This document shows positions 53,725 to 64,000 of a stretch of 64,000 nt of DNA, one piece after another. Position numbers and translations under genes: made by a program. The notes under the pieces were generated by a model. That model did not search any database and had not been told where the DNA came from. It saw only the letters and a list, made by a program, of their open reading frames with translations. Source of the DNA: Yinghuangia soli (lineage in GTDB: Bacteria > Actinomycetota > Actinomycetes > Streptomycetales > Streptomycetaceae); assembly GCF_021502675.1 (NCBI RefSeq), contig NZ_JAKFHA010000004.1, positions 1 to 64,000 on the forward strand, in the 5' to 3' direction. Within the stretch, counting starts at the first letter, position 1. Each line of letters begins with the position of its first letter.

Positions 53725-54774
53725 TCAGCCCGAGTCGGACGAGTGCCCCGGGAACACCTTCGCCGACGGGTCGATCACCGTCATCGCGTTGTTGACCGCG
53801 GTGGCCGCCTCGCCGAACCCGGTCGCGATCAGCTTGACCTTGCCGTCGTAGTCCGCGATGTCGCCCGCCGCGAACACGCGCGGCAGGTTGGTCCGCATCG
53901 TCGAGTCGACCAGGATGTGCCGCTTGCGCTGCTCCAGGCCCCAGCGGCTCATCGGTCCCAGGTCGGCGACGAAGCCCAGCGCGGCCACCACCGCCTGGGC
54001 GGGTACGGTCCGCTGCGCGCCGTCCTCCTTCGCGGTGATCACCGCGGACTCGACGCGCCCGTTGCCCTGCAGTGCGGTCACCTCGGCCGAGGTGATCACC
54101 TCCACCGACGAGGCCAGGACCCGCTGCACGGTGTGCTCGTGCGCCCGGAACTTGTCGCGCCGGTGCACCAGCGTGATCGACTTCGCGAGCGGCTCCAGGC
54201 TCATCGCCCAGTCGAACGCGGAGTCCCCGCCGCCCACGATCAGCACGTCGAGGTCCGCGAGTTCGGCCAGGCGCGGGACGAAGAAGACGACGCCCTCGCC
54301 GTCGAACGCGTCCGCGGCGGGCAGCGGGCGCGGGCTGAAGGTGCCGATGCCCCCGCTGATCAGCACCACCTTCGCGGTGACCACCAGGCCGGTGTGGCAG
54401 GTCACCACCACCGCGTCGTCGCCGTGCACCAACTGCTCGGCGCGGTGCCCGAGCAGGTACACCGGCTCGAACGGAGCCGCCTGCTCGCCGAGCGCGTCCA
54501 CGAGGTCCTGGCCCTTGACCGCCGGGAACCCCGCCACGTCGTAGATCATCTTTTCCGGGTACATCGCGGTGATCTGGCCGCCGATCTCCGGCAGCGAGTC
54601 GAGGACCGCGACCTTCAGTCCCCGGAACCCCGCGTAGTACGCGGCGTACAGGCCGGTCGGGCCGGCCCCGACGATCAGCAGATCGGCCTCGACCGGATCG
54701 GGGACGTCCGCCGGGACCGCCTGGGCCGATACCTCGGCTTCGTCCGGCTGAGCAGGCTGAACAGGCTGGGACAC
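53725..54774 (-). CDS. thioredoxin-reductase-like ferredoxin/flavodoxin-NADP oxidoreductase
   Basis: A 349-residue FAD/NAD(P) enzyme. LLIVGAGPTGLYAAYYAGFRGL binds FAD, VLIVGGGDSAFDWAMSL binds NAD(P)H, and VFAAGDIADYDGKVKLIATGFGEAATAVNNA closes the FAD site. The Cys-x-x-Cys pair of thioredoxin reductase is replaced in the NAD domain (GGGDSAFDWA), as in the YumC-type ferredoxin-NADP reductases. A 27-residue acidic, Pro-rich tail precedes the core. GTG 54774 follows GGAGGGAG. Confidence 0.9.
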   Translation of the reverse strand: MSQPVQPAQPDEAEVSAQAVPADVPDPVEADLLIVGAGPTGLYAAYYAGFRGLKVAVLDSLPEIGGQITAMYPEKMIYDVAGFPAVKGQDLVDALGEQAAPFEPVYLLGHRAEQLVHGDDAVVVTCHTGLVVTAKVVLISGGIGTFSPRPLPAADAFDGEGVVFFVPRLAELADLDVLIVGGGDSAFDWAMSLEPLAKSITLVHRRDKFRAHEHTVQRVLASSVEVITSAEVTALQGNGRVESAVITAKEDGAQRTVPAQAVVAALGFVADLGPMSRWGLEQRKRHILVDSTMRTNLPRVFAAGDIADYDGKVKLIATGFGEAATAVNNAMTVIDPSAKVFPGHSSDSG

Positions 54775-55132
54775 GCGAGCTCCCTCCGCTAAGGGTGTGC
54801 GTGGAGACGGTCGAGGGCCGTGCCCGTGCCGACCGGATTCCTGACGGCTGGTCAGCCCTGAATGTGATCAGCCGCAGAAGCCGCGACGACCATACCGACG
54901 GCGGTCGTGCACTACCTGCATACGTGCCCGGCGTCACAACCCGGAAAGCCCGAAGTCCCCGCAAAGCACCATCGAGGGGCCGCATACGGCAACGCCCGCA
55001 CGGAGCAACGGCGATAGGCCGTACGGGGGAGCCCGCACACCGCCGCCCGGCCCCCGCGCAGGTGCGGCCCGGACGGCGCGACGCAAGGAAGAACCTGTTC
55101 TCATTTCCGTCACGTGTCACTAGGGTCGCGCC
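54775..55132. other. 358-base gap between divergent genes
   Basis: No gene is supported here. CTGAC-N5-GTCAG (54841-54855) is a small inverted repeat of operator form, and ACGACC (54886-54891) is repeated inverted at 54903-54908. The right end carries the leaderless promoter of the LLM gene. Confidence 0.5.
55121..55126 (+). promoter_or_regulatory. -10 box of the leaderless LLM gene
   Basis: TAGGGT ends six bases before ATG 55133, and no ribosome site lies between. TTCTCA, 16 bases upstream, is a weak -35 candidate. Confidence 0.6.
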
Positions 55133-56134
55133 ATGCAAATATCGTGCGCCCTGCCGCCCTCGGCGGAAGCCCCCGCCCTGATCGCCGAGGCCGAGCGCCT
55201 CGGCTACACCCGCGCCTGGTGCTACGACTCGCCGGTCCTCTACGGCGACGTGTGGATGACCCTCGCGCTGGCCGCCGAGCGCACCAGCACCATCGGCCTC
55301 GGCCCCGCGGTGCTCGTCCCCAGCCTGCGGCACCCTATGGTCAACGCCGCCGCCATCGCGCACCTGGCCGAACTCGCCCCCGGGCGTGTCGCGGTCACCC
55401 TCGGCGCCGGCTTCACCGGCCGCATGATGCTCGGCCAGCGGCCCATGCCCTGGTCCCAGGTCGAGCCGTACGTCGCGGCCGTGCGCGCGCTGCTGCGCGG
55501 CGACGAAGTCCTGTGGGAGGGCAAGATCCTGCGCATGCTGCAGCCGCCCGGCCACGGCGCCCCGCGCCCCCTGGCCGACGTGCCCATCCTGCTCGGCGCC
55601 GAAGGCCCCAAGGGCATCGCCGCCGCCGAACGCCTTGCCGACGGCGTCTTCTCGGTCGGCTCGGTCCAGAAGGCCGGCGGCTTCGGCTGGCGTGCCACCC
55701 TGCAGTTCGGCACCGTCCTCGAAGACGGCGAACACCCCACGTCGGACCGGGTCCGCGAGGCCGCCGGACCCGCCGTCGCGGTGATCTACCACGCCGTCTA
55801 CGAGCGCGCCGGGGCCGGCGTCGACGGGTTCCCGGGCGGCGAGACCTGGCGCGAGTCCGTCGAACTGGCCGCCGAGGACTCCCGCCACCTCTCCGTCCAC
55901 GACGGACACCTCGTCGCCCTCAACCGGCACGACCGGCTCATCTGGGAGCAGTCCCGGGACCTCGCCACCCAGCTCACCATGACCGGCACGCCCGCGCAGG
56001 TCCGCGAGCGCATCGCCGAGATGGAGAAGAACGGCGTCACCGAACTCGCGTACCAGCCGGTCGGACCCGACAAGGTCCGCGAGCTGCGCGCCTTCGCCGC
56101 GGCGGCCGGTCTGACCGGAGAAGCAACCGAATAG
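55133..56134 (+). CDS. LLM-class flavin-dependent oxidoreductase
   Basis: A 333-residue luciferase-like monooxygenase. EAERLGYTRAWCYDSPVLYGDVWMTLALAAERTSTIGLGPAV and HLAELAPGRVAVTLGAGFTGRMMLGQRP are the conserved N-terminal beta-barrel blocks; VPILLGAEGPKGIAAAERLADGVFSVGS is the C-terminal cofactor loop. The cofactor may be FMN or F420, which this family uses widely in actinomycetes. The ATG has a -10 box six bases upstream and is probably leaderless. Confidence 0.9.
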   Translation: MQISCALPPSAEAPALIAEAERLGYTRAWCYDSPVLYGDVWMTLALAAERTSTIGLGPAVLVPSLRHPMVNAAAIAHLAELAPGRVAVTLGAGFTGRMMLGQRPMPWSQVEPYVAAVRALLRGDEVLWEGKILRMLQPPGHGAPRPLADVPILLGAEGPKGIAAAERLADGVFSVGSVQKAGGFGWRATLQFGTVLEDGEHPTSDRVREAAGPAVAVIYHAVYERAGAGVDGFPGGETWRESVELAAEDSRHLSVHDGHLVALNRHDRLIWEQSRDLATQLTMTGTPAQVRERIAEMEKNGVTELAYQPVGPDKVRELRAFAAAAGLTGEATE

Positions 56135-56220
56135 GCGGGTTCGCTTCGCCGGCCGGGCAACCAACTCGTCCCCGGCCATGGCCGAGCGGCGTACCCGGCC
56201 GCTATGTTCTCCCTCCCACA

Positions 56221-56251
56221 GCCTCCGCCGGACCTCGTGACCGGCGGAGGC
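56221..56251 (+). promoter_or_regulatory. 11-bp hairpin in the RDD gene leader
   Basis: GCCTCCGCCGG (56221-56231), loop ACCTCGTGA, CCGGCGGAGGC (56241-56251). A TATGTT hexamer at 56203-56208 may be the -10 box, so the hairpin would lie at the 5' end of the message. It contains GGAGG, which could otherwise serve an upstream GTG at 56261. Confidence 0.5.
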
Positions 56252-56275
56252 GACGACCATGTGATGGAGAATCAG

Positions 56276-56770
56276 ATGTCCTACCCGCCGTCCCCCGGCT
56301 ACCCCCAGGACCCGAACGCCGGCTACGGCTACGGCCAGTACCCGCAGCAGGGCATGCCCGGCTACGGCTATGGCGCGCCCGCCCAGTTCGCGAGTTGGGG
56401 GGCACGCGTCGGGGCGACGCTCATCGACTCCCTCATCGGCCTGGCGATATCCCTGCCATTCCTGGTCGCGGGAATGGCCACCGAGAGTCCGGCTCTGGTG
56501 TACGTCGGCTACATCCCGTCCATCGGCTTCTACCTCTGGCAGTTGCACAGGCAGGGCACGACCGGCGCCACCATCGGCAAGAAGTACGTCGGCATCCGCG
56601 TGGTACGCGAGGCCGACGGCCAGTACACCGGGTTCGGCATGGCGTTCGTCCGCATGCTCGCGCACATCCTGGACGCGCTCCCGTGCTACCTCGGCTACCT
56701 GTGGCCGCTGTGGGACGAGAAGAAGCAGACCTTCGCCGACAAGATCTGCGGCACGCTCGTCATCCGCTAA
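56276..56770 (+). CDS. RDD-family membrane protein
   Basis: A 164-residue protein. A Pro/Tyr/Gly/Gln-rich cytosolic N terminus (about 40 residues, MSYPPSPGYPQ start as common in Streptomyces) precedes an RDD domain: WGARVGATLIDSLIGLAISLPFLVAG (with the Arg and Asp of the name), VGYIPSIGFYLWQLHRQGTTGATIGKKYVGIRVV, and a third helix. The role of RDD proteins is not settled; some act as ion antiporters. ATG 56276 follows GGAGA by five to eight bases. Confidence 0.88.
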   Translation: MSYPPSPGYPQDPNAGYGYGQYPQQGMPGYGYGAPAQFASWGARVGATLIDSLIGLAISLPFLVAGMATESPALVYVGYIPSIGFYLWQLHRQGTTGATIGKKYVGIRVVREADGQYTGFGMAFVRMLAHILDALPCYLGYLWPLWDEKKQTFADKICGTLVIR

Positions 56771-56795
56771 GCGCCAAGAGCTAAGCGCCAAGAGC
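56768..56795. repeat. 14-bp perfect tandem duplication over the RDD stop codon
   Basis: TAAGCGCCAAGAGC occurs at 56768-56781 and 56782-56795. The first copy begins with the RDD stop codon TAA; a partial third copy (CAAGCC) follows. It looks like a recent slippage duplication. Confidence 0.85.
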
Positions 56796-56822
56796 CAAGC
56801 CCAGGCAGGCCGGGCCGGGGAG

Positions 56823-57683
56823 CTACTGCCCCGAGCCCGGCTCGCCGCCGCCCTTGCGGCGCAGATACCGCTCGAACTCCAGCGCGATCGCCTCGCCGGA
56901 CGCCTCCGGCAGATCCTCCGCATCGCGCGCCGCCTCCAGGGCCTGCACGTACTCGGCGACCTCGGTGTCCTCCGACGCCAACTGGTCCACGCCCAACTGC
57001 CAGGCGCGGGCGTCCTCGGTCAGGTCGCCCATCGGGATCGACACGTCGAGGAAGTCCTCCAGCTTGCGCAGCAGCGCCAGCGTCGCCTTCGGGGACGGCG
57101 CCTGCGACACGTAGTGCGGCACCGCAGCCCAGAAGGTCAGCGCCGGCATGCCCGCGTGCGCACACGCCTCCTGCAGCACGCCCACGATCCCGGTCGGCCC
57201 CTCGTACCGGGTCTGCTCCAGACCCAGCCCGCGCGCCACCACCGGATCCGACGTCGTCCCGGTCACCGGCACCGGACGCGTGTGCGGCGTGTCGCCGAGC
57301 AGCGCGCCCAGCGTCACCACGGTCTCCACGCCCAGCTCGTGCGCGAACGCCAGCAGCTCGTTGCAGAACGACCGCCAGCGCATGTTCGGCTCGATGCCGT
57401 GCACCAGCACGATGTCGCGCCGCGGCTCCGGCACCCGCAGCACCGAAAGGCGCGTGGTCGGCCACGTGATGCGGCGCGTGTCGCCGTCCATCCACACCGT
57501 GGGCCGGTTGACCTGGAAGTCGTAGTAGTCCTCGGCGTCCAGCGCCGCGAAGACCTCGCCACCCCAGACCTGGTCGAGGTGCGCGACGGCGGCCGACGCG
57601 GCATCGCCCGCGTCGTTCCACCCCTCGAACGCGGCCACCATGACCGGGTCCACCAGCTCGGGGATGTCGTCCAGCTCGATCAA
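56823..57683 (-). CDS. PAC2-family protein
   Basis: A 286-residue protein. IELDDIPELVDPVMVAAFEGWNDAGDAASAAVAHLDQVW is the strongly conserved N terminus of actinobacterial PAC2 proteins, related to proteasome-assembly chaperone 2. The C terminus is helical and acidic (EVAEYVQALEAARDAEDLPEASGEAIALEFERYLRRK). The start is TTG 57683, supported by GAGGAGG seven bases upstream and by the family N terminus. The gene is divergent from metH, an arrangement common in Streptomyces. Its molecular role is unknown. Confidence 0.9.
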   Translation of the reverse strand: MIELDDIPELVDPVMVAAFEGWNDAGDAASAAVAHLDQVWGGEVFAALDAEDYYDFQVNRPTVWMDGDTRRITWPTTRLSVLRVPEPRRDIVLVHGIEPNMRWRSFCNELLAFAHELGVETVVTLGALLGDTPHTRPVPVTGTTSDPVVARGLGLEQTRYEGPTGIVGVLQEACAHAGMPALTFWAAVPHYVSQAPSPKATLALLRKLEDFLDVSIPMGDLTEDARAWQLGVDQLASEDTEVAEYVQALEAARDAEDLPEASGEAIALEFERYLRRKGGGEPGSGQ

Positions 57684-58015
57684 GCCGGTGCCTCCTCGCC
57701 GGCCATAAGCCGGTCCAATCGTCGATCCGTACGGTCGTTCCTACCCAGGTCCGCCGCGTCCACCCTACGGGTTTCGGCCGCGGCACCACCCGCGCACCGG
57801 GTCGCAACACCGCCCGGCCCCCGGGTATGCCCGGTCCCGCAGCCGGACCGGATCGGGCCGCACACGCCGCCCTGTGACGGTGCGCCCATCTGGTGGGACG
57901 GAACGCAAGATCGCCGCGGCCCGCCGTTAGGCTGTTCGCCCGGCCGCGCGCGTGCGGCCCAGGCCCGTCCCCGGGCCGCCAAGCCGACAGCCGTCGCACC
58001 CCAGGGAGAATCCTG
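57684..58015. other. 332-base gap upstream of metH
   Basis: No gene is seen. CCGGTCC-N7-GGACCGG (57831-57851) is a small inverted repeat, and TAGGCT (57928-57933) may be the -10 box of metH, giving a leader of about 80 bases. I looked for a cobalamin riboswitch (B12 box) and did not find one. Confidence 0.5.
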
Positions 58016-61498
<3,483 letters not shown>

Positions 61499-61533
61499 GC
61501 CGCCGCCACCGCATCGTCCAGGAAGGCCCCGCA

Positions 61534-62397
61534 GTGCTGCACGACGTCGTCGGATATCTGCGCTGTCCGCACTGCGGCGCCGGCCTCGACCTGGCGCCCG
61601 ACGGGCGCAGCCTGCGGTGCTCCGCCGGGCGGCACACCTTCGACGTCGCCCGGCAGGGGTACGCCAACCTGCTGGGCGGCGACGCGAAGGCCGGTACGGC
61701 CGACACCGCGGAGATGGTCGCCGCCCGCGACGCCTTCCTCGGCGCCGGGCACTACAAGCCCATCGCCGAAGCCCTGGCCGCCGATGCCCTGGCCGCCGAA
61801 GCAGGCGCAGCCGCAGGGGAGGGGGCCGTCGTCGACGTCGGCGCCGGCACCGGGTACTACCTGGCACACGTCCTCGACGCCCTGCCGGAGCGGGCCGGGC
61901 TGGCCCTCGACATCTCGAAGTACGCGCTGCGCCGCGCCGCCAAGGCGCATCCCCGGGCCGGGGCCGTCGTCTGCGACGCCTGGAAGCCCCTCCCGCTGCG
62001 CGACGCGAGCGCGGCCTTCGCCCTCAACGTCTTCGCCCCGCGCAACCCCGCCGAACTGCACCGCATCCTCGCGCCGCACGGCACCCTCGCGGTCGTCACC
62101 CCGACCGCCCGGCACCTGCGCGAACTCGTCGGCGCCCTCGGCCTCCTGCGGGTCGACGAGGACAAGAAGACCCGCCTCGACACCGCCCTCGCCGGCCACT
62201 TCACGTCCGTCCGCGACCACCAGGTCGCCTTCACCCTCGGGCTCGCGCACCACGACGTGGCCACCGTCGTCGGCATGGGCCCCAGCGCCTGGCACACCGA
62301 CCCCGCCCGGCTGCGCGACGCCATCGCGGGCCTGCCCGACCCGTTCGGCGTCACTGCCGAGGTCACCTTGTCCGTCTACGCGCCCAACCCCCGCTGA
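61534..62397 (+). CDS. rlmA: RlmA-family 23S rRNA (guanine-N1) methyltransferase-like protein
   Basis: A 287-residue SAM-dependent methyltransferase. The N-terminal zinc ribbon LRCPHCGAGLDL...LRCSAGRHTFDVARQGYANLL has the Cys-x-x-Cys and Cys/His ligands typical of RlmA(I)/(II) and TlrB. The Rossmann domain starts with VVDVGAGTGYYLAHVLDALP; ALDISKYALRRAAK and FALNVFAPRNPAELHRIL match the family. RlmA enzymes modify G745 or G748 in the peptide tunnel, and TlrB gives tylosin resistance; which base this one targets is not known. GTG 61534 follows AGGAAGG. Confidence 0.88.
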   Translation: MLHDVVGYLRCPHCGAGLDLAPDGRSLRCSAGRHTFDVARQGYANLLGGDAKAGTADTAEMVAARDAFLGAGHYKPIAEALAADALAAEAGAAAGEGAVVDVGAGTGYYLAHVLDALPERAGLALDISKYALRRAAKAHPRAGAVVCDAWKPLPLRDASAAFALNVFAPRNPAELHRILAPHGTLAVVTPTARHLRELVGALGLLRVDEDKKTRLDTALAGHFTSVRDHQVAFTLGLAHHDVATVVGMGPSAWHTDPARLRDAIAGLPDPFGVTAEVTLSVYAPNPR

Positions 62398-62437
62398 TGA
62401 CCGGGTGAACACCTCGCGACGCGCGTAGCTATCCGCT

Positions 62438-62465
62438 TGCCTCCAACCGCACGGTCACGGACAAT
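62438..62465 (+). promoter_or_regulatory. possible promoter of the HAD gene
   Basis: TTGCCT (about 62437-62442) and GACAAT (about 62460-62465) are 17 bases apart, in a 227-base gap between the rlmA-like and HAD genes. This would give a leader of about 150 bases. Confidence 0.4.
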
Positions 62466-62624
62466 CGAGTGCCCATCACCGGTGCGTGAGGCAGCGAAGC
62501 CGGGCAGCAGCCGAAAGCAGACCGAGGAGGGCGCGCGAGCGCAGCAGCACGCCGGTCGGGGCCCATACGCCGCGCAGTCCGGCCGTACCACCGCCGGGCC
62601 GCCCGACACGAGAGGCAGGTGGCC

Positions 62625-63332
62625 ATGACGGCACTCGACGCCCGCGCCTACCCCGGCCCGGCCGACGCAGACCTCCAGGCAGTCCTGTGCGACATGGACG
62701 GCACCCTGGTCGACACCGAGCGCAGCTGGTTCGCCACCGAGGTGTCCGTGATGGCCGACCTCGGCTTCCACCTCGGCCCCGAGCATGCCGAACGCCTGCT
62801 CGGCAGCCCGATGGAACCGGCCGTCGCCTACCTGCTCGGCGTCTCCGGCGTGCCGATCGACCCCGCCGCGCTGGAGCACCGCATCAACGAGCGCATGGTC
62901 GAGATCCTGAGCAGCGGCGTGGACCTGCGCCCCGGCGCCAAGCGGCTGCTCGCCGAACTGGACGCCGCCGGCGTGCCCATGGCCCTGGTCACCGCATCCA
63001 GCCGGGCCATCGTGAACGCGGTGCTGCCCTCGCTCGGCGCGCACCACTTCCGGATCACCGTGGCCGGCGACGAAGTGGCCCGGTCCAAGCCCGCCCCCGA
63101 GCCCTACCTGGCCGCGGCCGCCGCACTCGGCGCCGACCCGGGCCGCTGCATCGTGCTGGAGGACTCGCCCACCGGGGTCGCGTCCGGCGAAGCGGCCGGC
63201 TGCGTCGTCGTCGCGGTGCCCAGCATGACCGACATCCCGGCCGGGCCCCGGCGTACCGTCCTGCCCAGCCTGGAGGGCGTGGACCTGGGCGTCCTGGCCC
63301 GCCTGGTACGCCGCCGCGCCGGAGTCCGCTGA
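62625..63332 (+). CDS. HAD-family hydrolase (beta-phosphoglucomutase-like)
   Basis: A 235-residue HAD protein with a helical cap. VLCDMDGTLVDTERSWF is motif I, ALVTASSRAIVNAVLPSLG motif II, the Lys of ARSKPAPEPYL motif III and CIVLEDSPTGVASGEAAG motif IV. The set fits the subfamily that contains beta-phosphoglucomutase and sugar-phosphate phosphatases. ATG 62625 is taken as start; GTG 62619 is also possible. In Streptomyces, a HAD gene of this kind lies near metH. Confidence 0.92.
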   Translation: MTALDARAYPGPADADLQAVLCDMDGTLVDTERSWFATEVSVMADLGFHLGPEHAERLLGSPMEPAVAYLLGVSGVPIDPAALEHRINERMVEILSSGVDLRPGAKRLLAELDAAGVPMALVTASSRAIVNAVLPSLGAHHFRITVAGDEVARSKPAPEPYLAAAAALGADPGRCIVLEDSPTGVASGEAAGCVVVAVPSMTDIPAGPRRTVLPSLEGVDLGVLARLVRRRAGVR

Positions 63333-63404
63333 CCCGGCCGCCCGGAACCGCACTGACCGCCGGACCTACGGGACCTACTGGACCTGCCGGACCGGTCCGG
63401 ACAT

Positions 63405-63441
63405 GCGGAAGCGGACGGACCCTGAAGTCCGTCCGCTCCGC
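63405..63441 (+). terminator. hairpin terminator of the HAD gene
   Basis: AGCGGACGGAC (63410-63420), loop CCTGAA, GTCCGTCCGCT (63427-63437): a perfect 11-bp stem, extended by GCGG/CCGC past a bulged A. It lies about 75 bases past the HAD stop codon. Confidence 0.75.
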
Positions 63442-63626
63442 TCCCCGTGCCGTTCCCCCGACGACGTCCCCCGAGCCTGTTCCTCCCGGCGGCTGCCCCC
63501 GCAGCCGCCTTCCCGTCCAGGCCGTCGGGCCCGGTCCTCGGCGATCTCCCCATCGCCGACGACCGGTCCCTGCACGCTCCGCCCGCTCCCCGTATCCCCG
63601 TAGAGCGCGGAACCCGTCCCCGTGGC

Positions 63627-63650
63627 TCTCGTCCGCCCCCGCGGACGAGA
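63627..63650. other. 10-bp perfect hairpin in the gap after the HAD gene
   Basis: TCTCGTCCGC (63627-63636), loop CCCC, GCGGACGAGA (63641-63650). It is followed by the GATCCCCCGTG direct repeats. The role is unknown. Confidence 0.5.
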
Positions 63651-63947
63651 TGTCCCCACAAGATCCCCCGTGGATCCTGTGAGCACATGGACCGCGGCCG
63701 AACCGCCGTCCCGGATACCGAAACCGCCCTTTTGCGGGCTGGATCCCCCGTGCACTCAGAGTGTCGCGGCAACGCGGGTAGACCGTCGTCAGGGAAATCC
63801 CTCGACATCACCGGCCCCGCCGAGGGCCCGGGGAGCAGAACGCGGCTCCTCCGCAAGTCGCAGACCCGCCCCGGCCCCGTCCTCCGTGCGGACGAGACCG
63901 CCCGGGGGAGGGCGAAATCTCCAGGTCACAGCCTCTACGGTGGACCT

Positions 63948-64000
63948 GTGACCCCCGCCCCCGACGATGCCGCGCAGCTCGCCGCCGCGCCGGCCGACCG
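63948..64000 (+). CDS. 5' end of a gene cut by the window edge
   Basis: GTG 63948 opens a frame reading VTPAPDDAAQLAAAPAD to the edge. TACGGT ends six bases before it, the same leaderless layout as several other genes here. Too little is present to name the product. Confidence 0.5.
   Translation, partial: MTPAPDDAAQLAAAPAD

Larger units (their letters stand above)
63333..63947. other. 615-base gap with several hairpins and a direct repeat
   Basis: I see no convincing protein gene. Besides the terminator at 63405-63441 it holds the perfect hairpins GGCGGCTGC/GCAGCCGCC (63489-63510) and TCTCGTCCGC/GCGGACGAGA (63627-63650), and GATCCCCCGTG twice (63662-63672 and 63742-63752). Three imperfect GGACCTACT-like units lie at 63363-63390. 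It could be a long structured leader or a small-RNA region; this is inference. Confidence 0.5.

Noticed and set aside
57684-58015. Cobalamin or SAM riboswitch upstream of metH
   Set aside because: No B12-box-like sequence or characteristic conserved cores were seen in the 332-base gap, and the predicted leader is only about 80 bases.

Overview
The window is very GC-rich chromosomal DNA with frequent GTG starts, G/C-rich third codon positions and long spurious antisense reading frames. Gene content points to a filamentous actinomycete of the Streptomycetales: class E sortase, SpoIIE-type PAS/GAF phosphatase, DprE2-like reductase, gluABCD operon, RDD, DUF937 and TIGR04222 proteins, and a PAC2-metH-rlmA-HAD neighbourhood. 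The species cannot be named from the sequence alone. I see no rRNA, tRNA, CRISPR array, phage or insertion sequence. The content is mostly ordinary chromosomal genes with an accessory stretch of transporters and small oxidoreductases in the middle.

Layout. 0-9.8 kb: MMPL exporter, MFS exporter, class E sortase, a cytosolic-looking NlpC/P60-like protein, an unknown 108-residue protein, an Hsp100/Clp ATPase and an LtrA membrane protein. 9.9-16.3 kb: amidohydrolase, GMC oxidoreductase, a free-standing amino-acid-type adenylation domain, and a secreted NlpC/P60 hydrolase. 16.3-22.9 kb: translationally coupled TetR and LysR regulators, an SDR and a TTC38-like repeat protein, then a second MMPL transporter. 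23-26.7 kb: a saccharopine-dehydrogenase-like enzyme divergent from an XRE-cupin regulator, followed by an amino-acid/polyamine (APC) permease; the shared promoter has two matching operators. 26.7-34.7 kb: ABC half-transporter, SDR, SpoIIE-type phosphatase, an unrecognised polytopic membrane protein and a DHA2 exporter that is followed by an extraordinary G15/C23 hairpin. 34.8-43.7 kb: HAD phosphatase, TIGR04222 membrane protein, a TetR that probably controls a divergent MDR oxidoreductase/MFS pair, a carboxymuconolactone-decarboxylase-like protein, an FMN reductase, an Asp-box propeller protein, a small unknown protein and GtrA. 43.9-49.2 kb: gluABCD glutamate uptake operon and an ABC-2 ATPase/permease pair. 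49.3-57.7 kb: DprE2-like reductase, dihydrolipoyl dehydrogenase, cyclophilin-type isomerase, DUF937, ferredoxin-NADP-reductase-like flavoprotein, LLM monooxygenase, RDD protein and PAC2 protein. 58-64 kb: metH, rlmA-like methyltransferase, HAD hydrolase, a 615-base structured gap, and the first codons of another gene.

Regulatory DNA is the richest part of the window. Several divergent promoters carry well-formed inverted repeats (24.3, 37.4, 13.0 and 33.0 kb). Perfect GC hairpins lie between convergent genes and serve as likely terminators. Several genes have a TANNNT-type -10 box exactly six bases before the start codon, suggesting leaderless transcripts. Short tandem repeats of 9-14 bp lie at many gene borders. 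I found no convincing wholly new multi-gene system. The best candidates for follow-up are the saccharopine-DH/XRE-cupin/APC module with its paired operators, the Clp ATPase that has a ClpC-like middle region but lacks the ClpP-docking loop, and the G15/C23 hairpin.
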